43,879 nt of DNA from Verrucomicrobiaceae bacterium (lineage in GTDB: Bacteria; Verrucomicrobiota; Verrucomicrobiia; Verrucomicrobiales; Verrucomicrobiaceae), in the NCBI GenBank assembly GCA_027484445.1, contig JAIXSY010000059.1, positions 1 to 43,879 on the forward strand. Reading direction: 5' to 3'. The notes under the pieces were generated by a model. The model saw only the letters and a program-made list of their open reading frames with translations, did no database searches and was not told where the DNA came from. Of the stretch, positions 33,634 to 42,369 are shown in pieces (position 1 is the first letter of the stretch; each line of letters opens with the position of its first letter). The position numbers and the translations under genes are program-made.

Positions 33634-35079
33634 ATGAAGTCGCCCCGTTTCGCTGCTACCCTCGCGTCCATGTTGATCTGTCTTGGCAGCATGGCTTTAC
33701 CTGCCTTTGGTTTGCAGGCTGGTGCAGCCACGAGCAACATCACCCCTGAGATTGGAGGTCTGGTGGTAGGTGGTTTTTCACCTTTTCCCTCCACGCACAT
33801 TCACGATGAACTTCATGCGCGCTGCCTGGTTCTGGAGGATGGTCAGCAGCGGCTGGCGATCGTGGTTTGCGACCTGCTCGGGGCGGCCCGCCAGATGTTT
33901 GATGAAGCTGCTCGTCTGGTGGAAAATGAATGCGGTATCCCCAGGCAGGCGCTGCTGATGTCCTGCACCCACACACACTCTGCGAGCAGTGCGCTGTCTG
34001 ACAATCGCTACGATTCGGTTTCGACCGAGCTGACGGCTTATCAGCGCTTTGTGGCGCGGCGTGTCGCCGATGGGGTTCGTCGTGCGGTGAATCTCTTGCA
34101 GCCTGCGGAAGTCGGTTTCGCTGCCGTTGACGTGCCGGGGCAGGTTTTCAATCGCCGTTGGTTCATGAAAGAAGGAACCGTGCCGCCTAATCCTTTTGGC
34201 GGCATCGACCGTGTGAAGATGAATCCCGGTTACAGTCAAAATTTAGTGAAGCCGGCTGGTCCGACGGACTCGCAGGTCTCGCTTTTGGCTGTGCGAGCCA
34301 AGTCTGGTGAGTGGATCAGTGTGTTGGCGAACTACTCCCTGCATTATGTGGGCGATGTCGGGGCAGGGCACATTTCCTCGGACTACTTCGGTGTTTTTTG
34401 TCAGAGGCTTGAAGGACTGCTCGGCGCAAAGGATCAAGATCCGCCCTTGGTAGCCTTGCTGAGCAATGGAACCAGTGGCGATGTGAACAACAACGACTAT
34501 AGCCGCCCCTCGGGGCCCCAAGGTCCGAGGTATTCAAAAATTCGAAAAGTGGCTGAGGAGGTCGCGCAGGCCAGTGTGAAAGCGCTGCGATCGGTGGCTT
34601 GGATGTCTGAAGCGAAGCTCGATTCTCGTTTCACGGATCTCCCGGTGAAGCAGCGGCGTCCGACACCTGAGCAAATCACTTGGGCTGAACAGACGCTAGC
34701 CCAGCCGGTGGCTTTGGGAAAAGGCAGCGCGAGCGTGCTGCCGCGCGCTTATGCAGAGCGTTGCTTGAAGCTCAAAGATGCCCCGGAGCAAATACGCATT
34801 CCGGTTCAGGCACTGCGCATCGGGCCGGCGGCGATCACGGGCATTCCGTGCGAGACCTTTGCGGAAACGGGTCTGGATTTAAAAGCCAGGAGCCCATTTC
34901 AGCCGACCTGGACTCACAGCATTGCAGGCGGATACTTCGGCTATTTGCCGACTCCGACCCAGCATGAGCTAGGTGGCTATGAGACATGGTTGGGCACCAG
35001 TCGCTTGGAGCCCCAGGCCAGTGTGAAAATCACCCACACTCTGCTGGAGCAGCTTCGTGACATGCAGGCGAATCCGTGA
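33634..35079 (+). CDS. Secreted neutral/alkaline-ceramidase-fold protein
   Basis: The 481-residue product has a signal peptide (MKSPRFAATL, hydrophobic core, ALPAFG) and the N-terminal domain of neutral/alkaline ceramidases. ITPEIGGLVVGGF and MSCTHTHSASSA carry the expected zinc ligands (His113, His115). True ceramidases then have a Ser in a GDVSPN motif; here the motif reads NGTSGDVNNNDYS with Asn285 in that position. It is therefore likely a different hydrolase or a non-catalytic member. The ATG at 33634 is chosen for the signal peptide; the frame to 33451 overlaps the divergent TPR gene. The esterase gene follows after 40 bp. Confidence 0.85.
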   Translation: MKSPRFAATLASMLICLGSMALPAFGLQAGAATSNITPEIGGLVVGGFSPFPSTHIHDELHARCLVLEDGQQRLAIVVCDLLGAARQMFDEAARLVENECGIPRQALLMSCTHTHSASSALSDNRYDSVSTELTAYQRFVARRVADGVRRAVNLLQPAEVGFAAVDVPGQVFNRRWFMKEGTVPPNPFGGIDRVKMNPGYSQNLVKPAGPTDSQVSLLAVRAKSGEWISVLANYSLHYVGDVGAGHISSDYFGVFCQRLEGLLGAKDQDPPLVALLSNGTSGDVNNNDYSRPSGPQGPRYSKIRKVAEEVAQASVKALRSVAWMSEAKLDSRFTDLPVKQRRPTPEQITWAEQTLAQPVALGKGSASVLPRAYAERCLKLKDAPEQIRIPVQALRIGPAAITGIPCETFAETGLDLKARSPFQPTWTHSIAGGYFGYLPTPTQHELGGYETWLGTSRLEPQASVKITHTLLEQLRDMQANP

Positions 35080-35119
35080 TCGTTGCTCTCTGGCCATCTC
35101 TCCCACCTTCCTCTCCACC

Positions 35120-37228
35120 ATGCGCTGCCTTTTTGCCTTCTTGCTGTCTGCCTCCCTCCAGGCGGCCCCTTATCCTGAAAAAACGCCAGACACCGTGGGC
35201 AATCGACTGCTGCAGCGCTACTGGCAGACGCAGGTCGATGAGATCGAACAGACGGGAGGCCTGAAGGACATCCAAACCGCTGAGGACTGGCGGCAAAAGG
35301 CACCGGAGTATCGCCGCCAGTTGGCGGAGATGCTTGGCCTGCATCCCATGCCGGAGCGCACCCCCTTGATGGCTACACGCACGGGTGAACTGGCTGGCGA
35401 TGGCTGGCGTGTCGAAAAACTGCACTACCAGGCGGTGCCTGGGCTTTATGTGACGGCGAACCTTTACCTACCTGCCAAGGTCGAAAAGCCCCTGCCAGCC
35501 ATTCTTTATGTCTGCGGTCATGCGAATGTCATGAAAGACGGCATCAGCTATGGGAACAAGACGGGCTACCATCACCATGGCGTCTGGTTCGCCCGCCACG
35601 GTTACGTGTGTTTGATCATCGACACGGTGCAGCTGGGCGAGATCCGCGGTGAGCACCATGGCACCTATGGCAAAGGACGCTGGTGGTGGGTTTCACGCGG
35701 CTACACCCCTGCGGGGCTTGAGGCTTGGTCCGGGATTCGTGGTCTCGATTACTTGGAAACGAGAGCGGAGGTGGATGCAAGCCGCCTGGGCGTCACGGGG
35801 CGCAGTGGTGGGGGTGCCTACTCCTGGTGGGTGGCGGCGCTGGATGATCGGATCAAGGCAGCTGCACCGACGGCGGGAGTCACCTCCATGCGCAATCACG
35901 TCGTCGATGGCTGCATTGAGGGGCACTGCGACTGCATGTTCTTCGTGAACACCTATCGCTGGGATTTTGATCGTTTGGTCGCCTTGGTCGCGCCACGTCC
36001 TCTGCTGATCTGCAATACGGACAAGGACAGCATCTTTCCCATTGATGGCGTCTTTCAGGTTCATCAGAGGGTGCGGCGGATTTATCAGCTCCTCGGGGCA
36101 GATGAAAAGCTGGGCCTACAGGTGGCTGAGGGACCTCACAAAGACCTTCAGCCGCTGAACATCGGGGCTTTTCATTGGTTTGAGCGTCACCTGAAGGGTG
36201 CCGATCCGATGGCAGTGCTGAATCAGGGGGCTGAAAAGCTGCTGGAGCCGGAAGCCCTGCGCGTGTTCACCCAACTGCCCACCGACGAAAAGAACACCAC
36301 GATCGACCAAAGCTTTGTGCCCCAAGCGAGCGTGCCTGAAGTGCCCGTCAGTGCCGAGGCCTGGGCGAAGCAGAAGCAGGCCTGGAAGAAAGTCCTGGGA
36401 GAAAAAGTGCTCGCAGGTTGGCCTCAGCACGCGCCTGCGGTGGCTCCTGTTCTCGCAGGACAAAGCGAGCAGGACGGCATCAGTTTGTCGGCCTATGATT
36501 TTCAATCAGAGCCTGGCCTGCCGTTGCGGCTTTATGTGGCGCATCGCGCAGGGATGAAGGCTCAGGATCTGGAGCTGGTGGTGCTGAATCTTTTGGATGA
36601 GGAAGGCTGGGGGCAGTTTAGCCGTACTTATCAGCGTCGCTTCAGCCAGCTCTGGCAGCCGGGGTTGCCTTCCGTGGGTCCCGACGATGCTGCCTTTGAG
36701 AGTGAGCGGAAGATGTTTCAGAACTTCCACTGGGGCATGGCTTACCTAGCTCCGCGAGGGGTGGGGCCGACTGCATGGTCGGGCAGTGAAAAGGCGCAAA
36801 ACCAGCGGCTAAGACGCTTTTACCTCCTGGGGCAGACGGCTGATTCGATGCGTGCCTGGGACATTCGTCGTGGGGTTCAAGCGCTGCGAGGTGTTTCGGG
36901 CCTGGAAAAGAAACCGATCTGGCTACAGGCTGAGCAGGCCATGGCCGTGAATGCCCTCTATGCCAGTCTCTTTGAGGATGGAATCGCCCGCTTGGATCTG
37001 CATGAACTGCCTGCCAGCCATGCGCAGGGACCAGCGTATCTGAATGTGCTGAAGTATCTGGATTTGCCTCAAGTCGCCGCGCTCGCGGTGGATCGCACAC
37101 GAGTCATTCTTTACACGGCCGAGGAAAAGCCCTGGGCTTGGACTACGGCCCTTGCGAGGGGGCTTGGATTGCCAGAGAAGCAATGGCAAATCCGCAAGCC
37201 AGTCGCATCGACGAAAGAAGAGCGCTGA
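35120..37228 (+). CDS. Secreted acetyl-xylan-esterase-like alpha/beta hydrolase
   Basis: The 702-residue product starts with a signal peptide (MRCLFAFLLSASLQAAPYP). The first half is an alpha/beta hydrolase of the acetyl-xylan-esterase/DUF-type found in PVC bacteria: PAILYVCGHANVMKDG, the nucleophile elbow GRSGGG with Ser229, DKDSIFP with the probable acid, and His in GPHKDLQ. The second half (about 400-700) is another domain, related to a hydrolase fold but without a clear triad. It may remove acyl groups from glycans, but the substrate is unknown. The start at 35120 is chosen over 35057 for the signal peptide and to avoid overlapping the previous gene. Confidence 0.82.
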   Translation: MRCLFAFLLSASLQAAPYPEKTPDTVGNRLLQRYWQTQVDEIEQTGGLKDIQTAEDWRQKAPEYRRQLAEMLGLHPMPERTPLMATRTGELAGDGWRVEKLHYQAVPGLYVTANLYLPAKVEKPLPAILYVCGHANVMKDGISYGNKTGYHHHGVWFARHGYVCLIIDTVQLGEIRGEHHGTYGKGRWWWVSRGYTPAGLEAWSGIRGLDYLETRAEVDASRLGVTGRSGGGAYSWWVAALDDRIKAAAPTAGVTSMRNHVVDGCIEGHCDCMFFVNTYRWDFDRLVALVAPRPLLICNTDKDSIFPIDGVFQVHQRVRRIYQLLGADEKLGLQVAEGPHKDLQPLNIGAFHWFERHLKGADPMAVLNQGAEKLLEPEALRVFTQLPTDEKNTTIDQSFVPQASVPEVPVSAEAWAKQKQAWKKVLGEKVLAGWPQHAPAVAPVLAGQSEQDGISLSAYDFQSEPGLPLRLYVAHRAGMKAQDLELVVLNLLDEEGWGQFSRTYQRRFSQLWQPGLPSVGPDDAAFESERKMFQNFHWGMAYLAPRGVGPTAWSGSEKAQNQRLRRFYLLGQTADSMRAWDIRRGVQALRGVSGLEKKPIWLQAEQAMAVNALYASLFEDGIARLDLHELPASHAQGPAYLNVLKYLDLPQVAALAVDRTRVILYTAEEKPWAWTTALARGLGLPEKQWQIRKPVASTKEER

Positions 37229-37367
37229 GTGCTAGCTCACGGACTGTCGTCTGCGCGCAGGGTTGACGGTTCCGTCAGTTGGCTGCATGGGCATCGCTCG
37301 CCGAAGGCGGTGGCGGCTAGATGGCTGGCTGCGCGGACATCGGCGATCCGATTTCTTCTTTTTTTCC

Positions 37368-38216
37368 ATGGCCGGTTTTTTCAAATCCCTCCTCCAACGT
37401 TTCACCAAGCCAAACATCGACTGGGATGAACTTGAAGCCTCGCTCATCGCCGGAGATTTGGGACCCAAGTTGGCGCTCCAGATTGTCAGTGATTTGCAGG
37501 CTCAGCAGCGTCAGCTGCATGGTGCCGACATTGTGAAGGTGGCCCGTGATCATGTGCGGCAGATTTTGCCCCCCCAGAATCCTGCGCTGACACCGCTGGC
37601 TGACGGGCGCCCGAAGGTACTGCTGATCGTCGGTGTGAATGGGGTCGGCAAGACCACTTCGACCGCGAAGCTGGCACATCTGCTGCATCGTCAAGGTCAT
37701 GGCGTGGTGCTGGCTGCGGCTGATACCTTCCGCGCTGCGGCGGTGGAGCAGCTGGAGGTCTGGTCTCAGCGTCTTGGCGTGCCTTTGGTCAAAGGGCCGC
37801 CCAACAGCGATCCGGCGGCCGTGTGTTTCGAAGGCTATGAGCGCGCTGTGAAGTCGGGCGCGGCTTTTCTGCTCTGTGACACGGCAGGTCGCCTGCACAC
37901 GAAGCACAATCTCATGGAGGAACTGCGAAAAGTGAACCGCGTGCTGGGCCGCAAGGACCCCAACTCACCCCACGAGGTCATTTTGGTGGTGGATGCCACG
38001 ACCGGCTCTAATGCGCTGCAGCAAGCACGCGAGTTCCACAAGGCTGTGCCACTCACGGGCCTGATCGTCACGAAGCTAGACGGCAGTGGCAAAGGCGGTG
38101 TGCTGGTGCCTATCCAGCAGGAACTCGGCGTGCCGACTCGATTCATCGGATTGGGGGAGCGTGTGGAGGACTTCCAGGCCTTCGATGCGGCACGTTTCGT
38201 GGATGAGCTGCTGTAA
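37368..38216 (+). CDS. ftsY: Signal recognition particle receptor FtsY
   Basis: This 282-residue GTPase docks SRP-ribosome complexes at the inner membrane. The NG domain is complete: N-domain helices with FFKSLLQRF and DWDELEASLIAGDLG, G1 VGVNGVGKTTSTAKL (89-103), G2 DTFRAAAVEQLEVW, G3 DTAGRLHTKHNLMEEL, G4 TKLDGSGKGG and the closing GLGERVEDFQAFD. The acidic A domain present in E. coli FtsY is absent, as in many bacteria. The ATG at 37368 begins the usual MAGFFKSL; the longer frame to 37263 adds a basic tail without support. Not in an evident operon. Confidence 0.95.
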   Translation: MAGFFKSLLQRFTKPNIDWDELEASLIAGDLGPKLALQIVSDLQAQQRQLHGADIVKVARDHVRQILPPQNPALTPLADGRPKVLLIVGVNGVGKTTSTAKLAHLLHRQGHGVVLAAADTFRAAAVEQLEVWSQRLGVPLVKGPPNSDPAAVCFEGYERAVKSGAAFLLCDTAGRLHTKHNLMEELRKVNRVLGRKDPNSPHEVILVVDATTGSNALQQAREFHKAVPLTGLIVTKLDGSGKGGVLVPIQQELGVPTRFIGLGERVEDFQAFDAARFVDELL

Positions 38217-38228
38217 AGCCCGCTTTTT

Positions 38229-38546
38229 CTAGTGCCGCACGATCACGTGCCCATTCGCAAAGTGCAGCAACCGGTTCTTCAGGCCGCGGCGACTTTGGCG
38301 GTGAATGACCACCGGAGTCTCACCGATGTGCAGTTGAGTCTCAGGAGGGGCCGTCAAAATGGATACCCAATCGAGCTGCCACCAGGAAGTGCCTGCGATT
38401 TCCCCCTCCGCGCAGCGGACGTATTCCAGTGCCAGAAGCTGGCCAGGATGACGAGCGGCCTCGGACCGCTCCTTTTCCCGCAGGTAGTCGGCGAAGGCCT
38501 TGGTGTAAATGATGCCACAGGGATGGCGCTGCATTTCCAAAGGCAT
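38229..38546 (-). CDS. Small conserved-looking hypothetical protein
   Basis: This possible gene encodes about 105 residues (or 120 if the ATG at 38591 is used). The product is protein-like in composition, with RHPCGIIYTKAFADYLREKERSEAARH, GTSWWQLDWVSI and QSRRGLKNRLLHFANGHVIV; it has no signal peptide and no motif I recognise. Competing plus-strand frames in the same place look like shadows (proline/arginine/glutamine-rich). I prefer this minus frame but cannot exclude that the interval is non-coding. It lies between ftsY and the cytochrome gene, converging on ftsY. Confidence 0.5.
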   Translation of the reverse strand: MPLEMQRHPCGIIYTKAFADYLREKERSEAARHPGQLLALEYVRCAEGEIAGTSWWQLDWVSILTAPPETQLHIGETPVVIHRQSRRGLKNRLLHFANGHVIVRH

Positions 38547-38677
38547 GGCAAAAAAGCATGAAAACTCTGATCCTCTTACGTGAGAACTCAACCGCTCGGC
38601 AAGAGTGATTTCCGAACAAGCAGCGAAGCCCGCCAGCTCGCGGTGGACGCTGGCGATCCGCTAGGCCATGCTGTGCC

Positions 38678-41086
38678 ATGGCTGCCGTGTTTGATCTTCG
38701 CCACCTCGGGGTGCTTTTGCTGATCGGGGGTGCTTTTGTCCGCGCCTCTGGAGGGATGACGCTGGAGGAGGCGGAGAAAATCGCGCCTCTGCCGGACATC
38801 GCCCAACACGGAGGTGTGATCTGGGCAGACCTCAATGAAGATGGACAGGTGGATCTGATCGTTTCGAATGACCGAGGCTATGGCGTTTTCCTTTTCAATC
38901 CTCTAGAGAAGAAGCATCTGCAATGGCAGCGCGGCTGGTCCCAGGTGCTGCGCGAAGGCAAACCCGGCGATGCCCACAGTCTGCCCTTGCTAAATGGTGG
39001 CCGCTTTGAGAAGGGCTGGCTGATCTCGGCGGATGGCCAGCGGCTGAGTCGGCAGGAGCTGCTGCGTGTGCCAGCTCCGCCCCTGCTGAGCCCGGAGGAA
39101 TCGCTGAAAAAAATGCATGTCCAGCCAGGCTGGTCGGTTTCCCTTGCTGCGGCCGAGCCGCTCGTGCAGGACCCGGTGTTCATCGACTGGGATGAAAAAG
39201 GGCGCGCCTGGGTCGTGGAAATGGGCGACTATCCTTTCGCTGCTGGCGAAAAGACTCAGGACGGCAAAGTGGGCCAGGAGCGCGTCTCCGAGCTTCAGAT
39301 GGGTCGGGTGAAAATCCTGACCGACACGGATGGTGATGGCGACTACGACCGCGCCAGCTTGTTCCTCAGCGGACTGCATCATCCCACCGGCTTGGCTTGC
39401 TCGCGCGGCGGAGTGTTTGTCTCGGCCATTCCCGATGTGATCTACGCGATGGATACTGATGGCGATGAGCGTTGCGATCGTGTCGAGCCCTGGTTGCGTG
39501 GCTTCACCGCAGGAAATCCACAGCATTTGGTGAATGGGTTCTGCTGGGGGCTGGATGGCTGGCTCTATGGGGCCAATGGCGACAGCGGCGGAGAGGTGAC
39601 AGCGGTGCGCACGGGGCAAAAGGTGAGGCTGGGCACCAACGACTTCCGCTTTCACCCCGACTCAGGGCGGATCGAACTCGAGGCTGGCCGCACGCAGTAT
39701 GGGCGTTGGCGCGATGATTTTGGCAATTGGTTTGGCAATAACAACAGCACGCTGGCTTGGCATTACTTCCTGCCGATGCGCTGGCTGGAGGCGCATCCCG
39801 ACCGTGTGGCTACGGCCCTGCGGCGCGTCACCCAAGAGGACAAATCGCTTTACCCCATCAGCCCCGAGCTGCGCCGGTTCAACTGGGCCTCGGCCACACG
39901 CACGCTCACCTCAGGCTGCTCTCCCATGCCTTGGTTCGATGGCCGAGAGTCCAGCCTCCTGATCTGCGAGCCTGCAAACAATCTGGTGCATCGGGAATCG
40001 CTGGATTTGACGCAGCTACCCATCACGAGCCGCCGTCATCCGCAGGAATCGACGAGTGAATTGATCGCGAGCGAAGACAATCACTTTCGCCCGACGCAGA
40101 TGCGTCAGGGACCCGACGGTGCTTTTTACCTCGTGGACATGTATCGCCAAGTTTTGGAGCACCCCGAGTGGATTCCGGCAGAAATCACTCGCGGTCTTGA
40201 TCTCAGGGCAGGGGAGGATCGTGGCCGCATCTATCGTGTGACTTGGCCTGGACTGAAGCGAGAGGCCCCTGCCTTGGCGGGCGATCTCGTGGCCGAGATG
40301 CGCTCGATGATTCGCTGGCGGCGTGACACGGCGCAGCGCGTGCTTTTGGAGAAAAAGGACAGTGCTCCAGTCGCAGCGTTGTTGGCCCTGGGGAAAGATT
40401 CCATTCAGCCGCTGCCCGTCAGACTCCAGGCAGTCTGGACGGCTGCACTGCTGGATGAGCAGCATCGCCCTGTGCTGCATGAGCTGATCCGTGTGAGTTT
40501 TCCCCAGGTGCGGGGTGCGGCCTTGGTGGCAGCGGGAGGGGATGACATTCATCCAGACGAACTGGCCTCTTGGTTTCCGCGGCAAGCAGAGGCCCAGCCA
40601 GTGGCTCTTTTGCCCGTTTTGGGGAAAGCCAGTGCCGACCGGCAAAAGGTCGTGCGCCGTTACCTTTCGCAATTGTCTGCCGTGCGTGGTGATGCAGAGC
40701 GCGGCAGACAGGTCTTTGCTCGCACATGCATGGCCTGCCACCGCCTGCGGGACGTGGGCGTGGAGGTCGGCCCTGACTTGGCCACGGTGGCTTCTAAACC
40801 TGTGGAGCAGCTCCTGGAGGCGCTTTTTGATCCCAACCGCGCCGTCGAACTGCGCCACGCGACCACTCAGGTCACGCGGCAGGATGGCACAGCCCTGGCC
40901 GGGCTGCTGGTGGCAGAGACGCCGACCAGTGTCACGCTCAGGATGCCAGGTGGATTGGATCTGCCCATCCCGCGCGCTGAGATTCGCTCCACGCGAACCC
41001 TCGCCATGTCACTGATGCCCGAGGGACTGGAAGCAGCCCTGACGCCGCAGGATGTGGCGGATCTACTGATGCACCTGCGCCCCTGA
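38678..41086 (+). CDS. PVC-type heme-binding CxxCH protein (membrane-bound dehydrogenase family)
   Basis: This 802-residue exported protein has a signal peptide (LGVLLLIGGAFVRAS). Residues 40-70 hold an FG-GAP/calcium-like repeat (ADLNEDGQVDLIVSND). A beta-propeller follows (about 150-550) with further Asp-rich loops TDTDGDGDYD and MDTDGDERCD and a NNNSTLAWHYFLP block typical of the PVC dehydrogenase family. After HEAT-like helices comes a cytochrome c domain with Cys684-M-A-Cys687-His688 in RTCMACHRLRDVG, and VGPDLATV. It probably oxidises a sugar or other organic substrate in the periplasm, passing electrons to heme; substrate unknown. It is 11 bp from the next gene. Confidence 0.92.
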   Translation: MAAVFDLRHLGVLLLIGGAFVRASGGMTLEEAEKIAPLPDIAQHGGVIWADLNEDGQVDLIVSNDRGYGVFLFNPLEKKHLQWQRGWSQVLREGKPGDAHSLPLLNGGRFEKGWLISADGQRLSRQELLRVPAPPLLSPEESLKKMHVQPGWSVSLAAAEPLVQDPVFIDWDEKGRAWVVEMGDYPFAAGEKTQDGKVGQERVSELQMGRVKILTDTDGDGDYDRASLFLSGLHHPTGLACSRGGVFVSAIPDVIYAMDTDGDERCDRVEPWLRGFTAGNPQHLVNGFCWGLDGWLYGANGDSGGEVTAVRTGQKVRLGTNDFRFHPDSGRIELEAGRTQYGRWRDDFGNWFGNNNSTLAWHYFLPMRWLEAHPDRVATALRRVTQEDKSLYPISPELRRFNWASATRTLTSGCSPMPWFDGRESSLLICEPANNLVHRESLDLTQLPITSRRHPQESTSELIASEDNHFRPTQMRQGPDGAFYLVDMYRQVLEHPEWIPAEITRGLDLRAGEDRGRIYRVTWPGLKREAPALAGDLVAEMRSMIRWRRDTAQRVLLEKKDSAPVAALLALGKDSIQPLPVRLQAVWTAALLDEQHRPVLHELIRVSFPQVRGAALVAAGGDDIHPDELASWFPRQAEAQPVALLPVLGKASADRQKVVRRYLSQLSAVRGDAERGRQVFARTCMACHRLRDVGVEVGPDLATVASKPVEQLLEALFDPNRAVELRHATTQVTRQDGTALAGLLVAETPTSVTLRMPGGLDLPIPRAEIRSTRTLAMSLMPEGLEAALTPQDVADLLMHLRP

Positions 41087-41097
41087 GTTTTTGACTC

Positions 41098-42222
41098 ATG
41101 TCGTCTGAATTGCCCTTGCCTGTGGGATGCGTGGCCAGTTGCCGGGCCTGTGCGCATCGGCGCTGGAAAGCTGAGGCCAGTGCCATACAAAAGGAGCAGT
41201 TCCTAGCTCAAACCCTGCATCCCTGGCGGCATGTGCTTCACCCGCTGCGCCAACCGGAACCTGCACGGCGCTGGGGCTACCGGACGCGCGTGCGCCTTTC
41301 CACCCAATGGATCGAGGGAGCCTGGGCCTGGGGCATGGAACCCCGAGGTGATTTTCTAGCTCTGCCGCAGTGTCCGATTCATGCGCCGTGGCTGAATGCC
41401 TTTTTTGCAGACCTCTTGTCGGTTTTGCCGGGGCCGCCCCTCTTGCCGCTGCGTTACCTCGTGCAGGCCGGTCGCCTGACCACGCTGGTGGTCAAAGTGA
41501 TGCCTGAGCGCGCGGTCAGCCTAGCCCGAGAGCTGCAAAGCCTGATTCAGCCCGTGCTTGCTCGGCATCCGGCGGTAGCAGCCCTTTGGCTGCATGCCCA
41601 TCCTGCGGCAGGGCGTCGGCTCTTTGCCAAAAGGGGCTGGTTTTGCCTTCAAGGGCCGTCTTGGGTTCAGGACGAGTGTGGTCTCTGGCATGGGCCGACC
41701 GCTTTTCAGCAGGCACTGCCTGAGCTGCACCAAGCCTCGGTCGAAGAGGCGGTGCGATGGCTGCAACCGCAGGCAGGTGATGCAGTCATCGATCTCTACT
41801 GCGGCATAGGCAGCACCTTGCGTCTCTGGCGAGAGCTCGGCCTGCCTACGCTCGGTGTCGAATCCACGCCCGAGACGGTAGAGGCCGCGCGGCGCAACGC
41901 CCCCGGCGCGGAGGTGCTGGTCGGCTACTGCGCCAGTCGGCTGCCGCAGTTACGGGCCTGGGCAGCGGGTCAGACGGGGCGGCGTTTGCGGGTTTACCTA
42001 AATCCACCGCGCCTGGGAATAGAGCCTGAGATCAGTCACTGGTTGGCGACGGAGCTGCGCCCGACGCGCCTCGCCTATCTTTCCTGTAGCCCTGGCACCT
42101 TGGCGCGTGATCTTCATCTGTTGACCCAGCACGGCTATCAGGTGTGTCGCCTGCAACCCTACGATTTCTTTCCGCAAACGCTGCACGTGGAGACCCTAGC
42201 CTGCCTGGAAATCGAGGCCTGA
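41098..42222 (+). CDS. RlmD/TrmA-like RNA (uracil-5-)-methyltransferase
   Basis: This 374-residue SAM-dependent enzyme makes m5U in rRNA or tRNA. Motifs: DLYCGIGSTLRLW (SAM loop), YLNPPRLGIEPE, and SCSPGTLARDL with the catalytic nucleophile Cys330; Glu365 in LHVETLACL matches the proton-abstracting Glu of the family. The N-terminus carries Cys11, Cys15, Cys18 and a later Cys92, matching the iron-sulfur cluster ligand set of RlmD-type proteins. There is no N-terminal TRAM domain. Which uridine it modifies cannot be told. It starts 11 bp after the cytochrome gene, which is probably co-transcribed but unrelated in function. Confidence 0.9.
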   Translation: MSSELPLPVGCVASCRACAHRRWKAEASAIQKEQFLAQTLHPWRHVLHPLRQPEPARRWGYRTRVRLSTQWIEGAWAWGMEPRGDFLALPQCPIHAPWLNAFFADLLSVLPGPPLLPLRYLVQAGRLTTLVVKVMPERAVSLARELQSLIQPVLARHPAVAALWLHAHPAAGRRLFAKRGWFCLQGPSWVQDECGLWHGPTAFQQALPELHQASVEEAVRWLQPQAGDAVIDLYCGIGSTLRLWRELGLPTLGVESTPETVEAARRNAPGAEVLVGYCASRLPQLRAWAAGQTGRRLRVYLNPPRLGIEPEISHWLATELRPTRLAYLSCSPGTLARDLHLLTQHGYQVCRLQPYDFFPQTLHVETLACLEIEA

Positions 42223-42257
42223 GCATCCTGTCGGCTTTCTACAACTGCGGGGCCGAT

Positions 42258-42315
42258 TTGTCAGGAACAGGCATCGACCTGGAGGATGCGGATCAGGCTT
42301 GTCAGGCATGGGCAT
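42258..42315 (+). repeat. Direct repeat upstream of the sugar dehydrogenase gene
   Basis: TTGTCAGG-N5-GGCAT occurs at 42258-42274 and 42299-42315 (14 of 17 bases identical), 41 bp apart, roughly four helical turns. The second copy contains a TTGTCA -35-like hexamer. This arrangement could bind a regulator, but chance is not excluded. Confidence 0.35.
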
Positions 42316-42339
42316 GAATCGCTAGCCTTATGCTGTTTT

Positions 42340-42353
42340 TGGGGAATTCCCCA
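42340..42353. promoter_or_regulatory. 14-bp perfect palindrome upstream of the sugar dehydrogenase gene
   Basis: TGGGGAATTCCCCA is a perfect palindrome ending 16 bases before the ATG at 42370. It lies downstream of the repeats at 42258-42315, where an operator overlapping the transcript start would be expected. No T-tract follows, so a terminator is unlikely. Confidence 0.45.
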
Positions 42354-42369
42354 GGCACCAACCTCACTT

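Noticed and set aside
38232..38561. 109-codon plus-strand frame opposite the small hypothetical gene
   Set aside because: Both strands are open here; the minus product has the more protein-like composition. This remains the least certain choice among the coding calls.
40016..40858. 280-codon minus-strand frame opposite the PVC cytochrome gene
   Set aside because: The plus strand carries the heme motif and a full-length family match; the minus product is His/Arg/Gln-rich without motifs.
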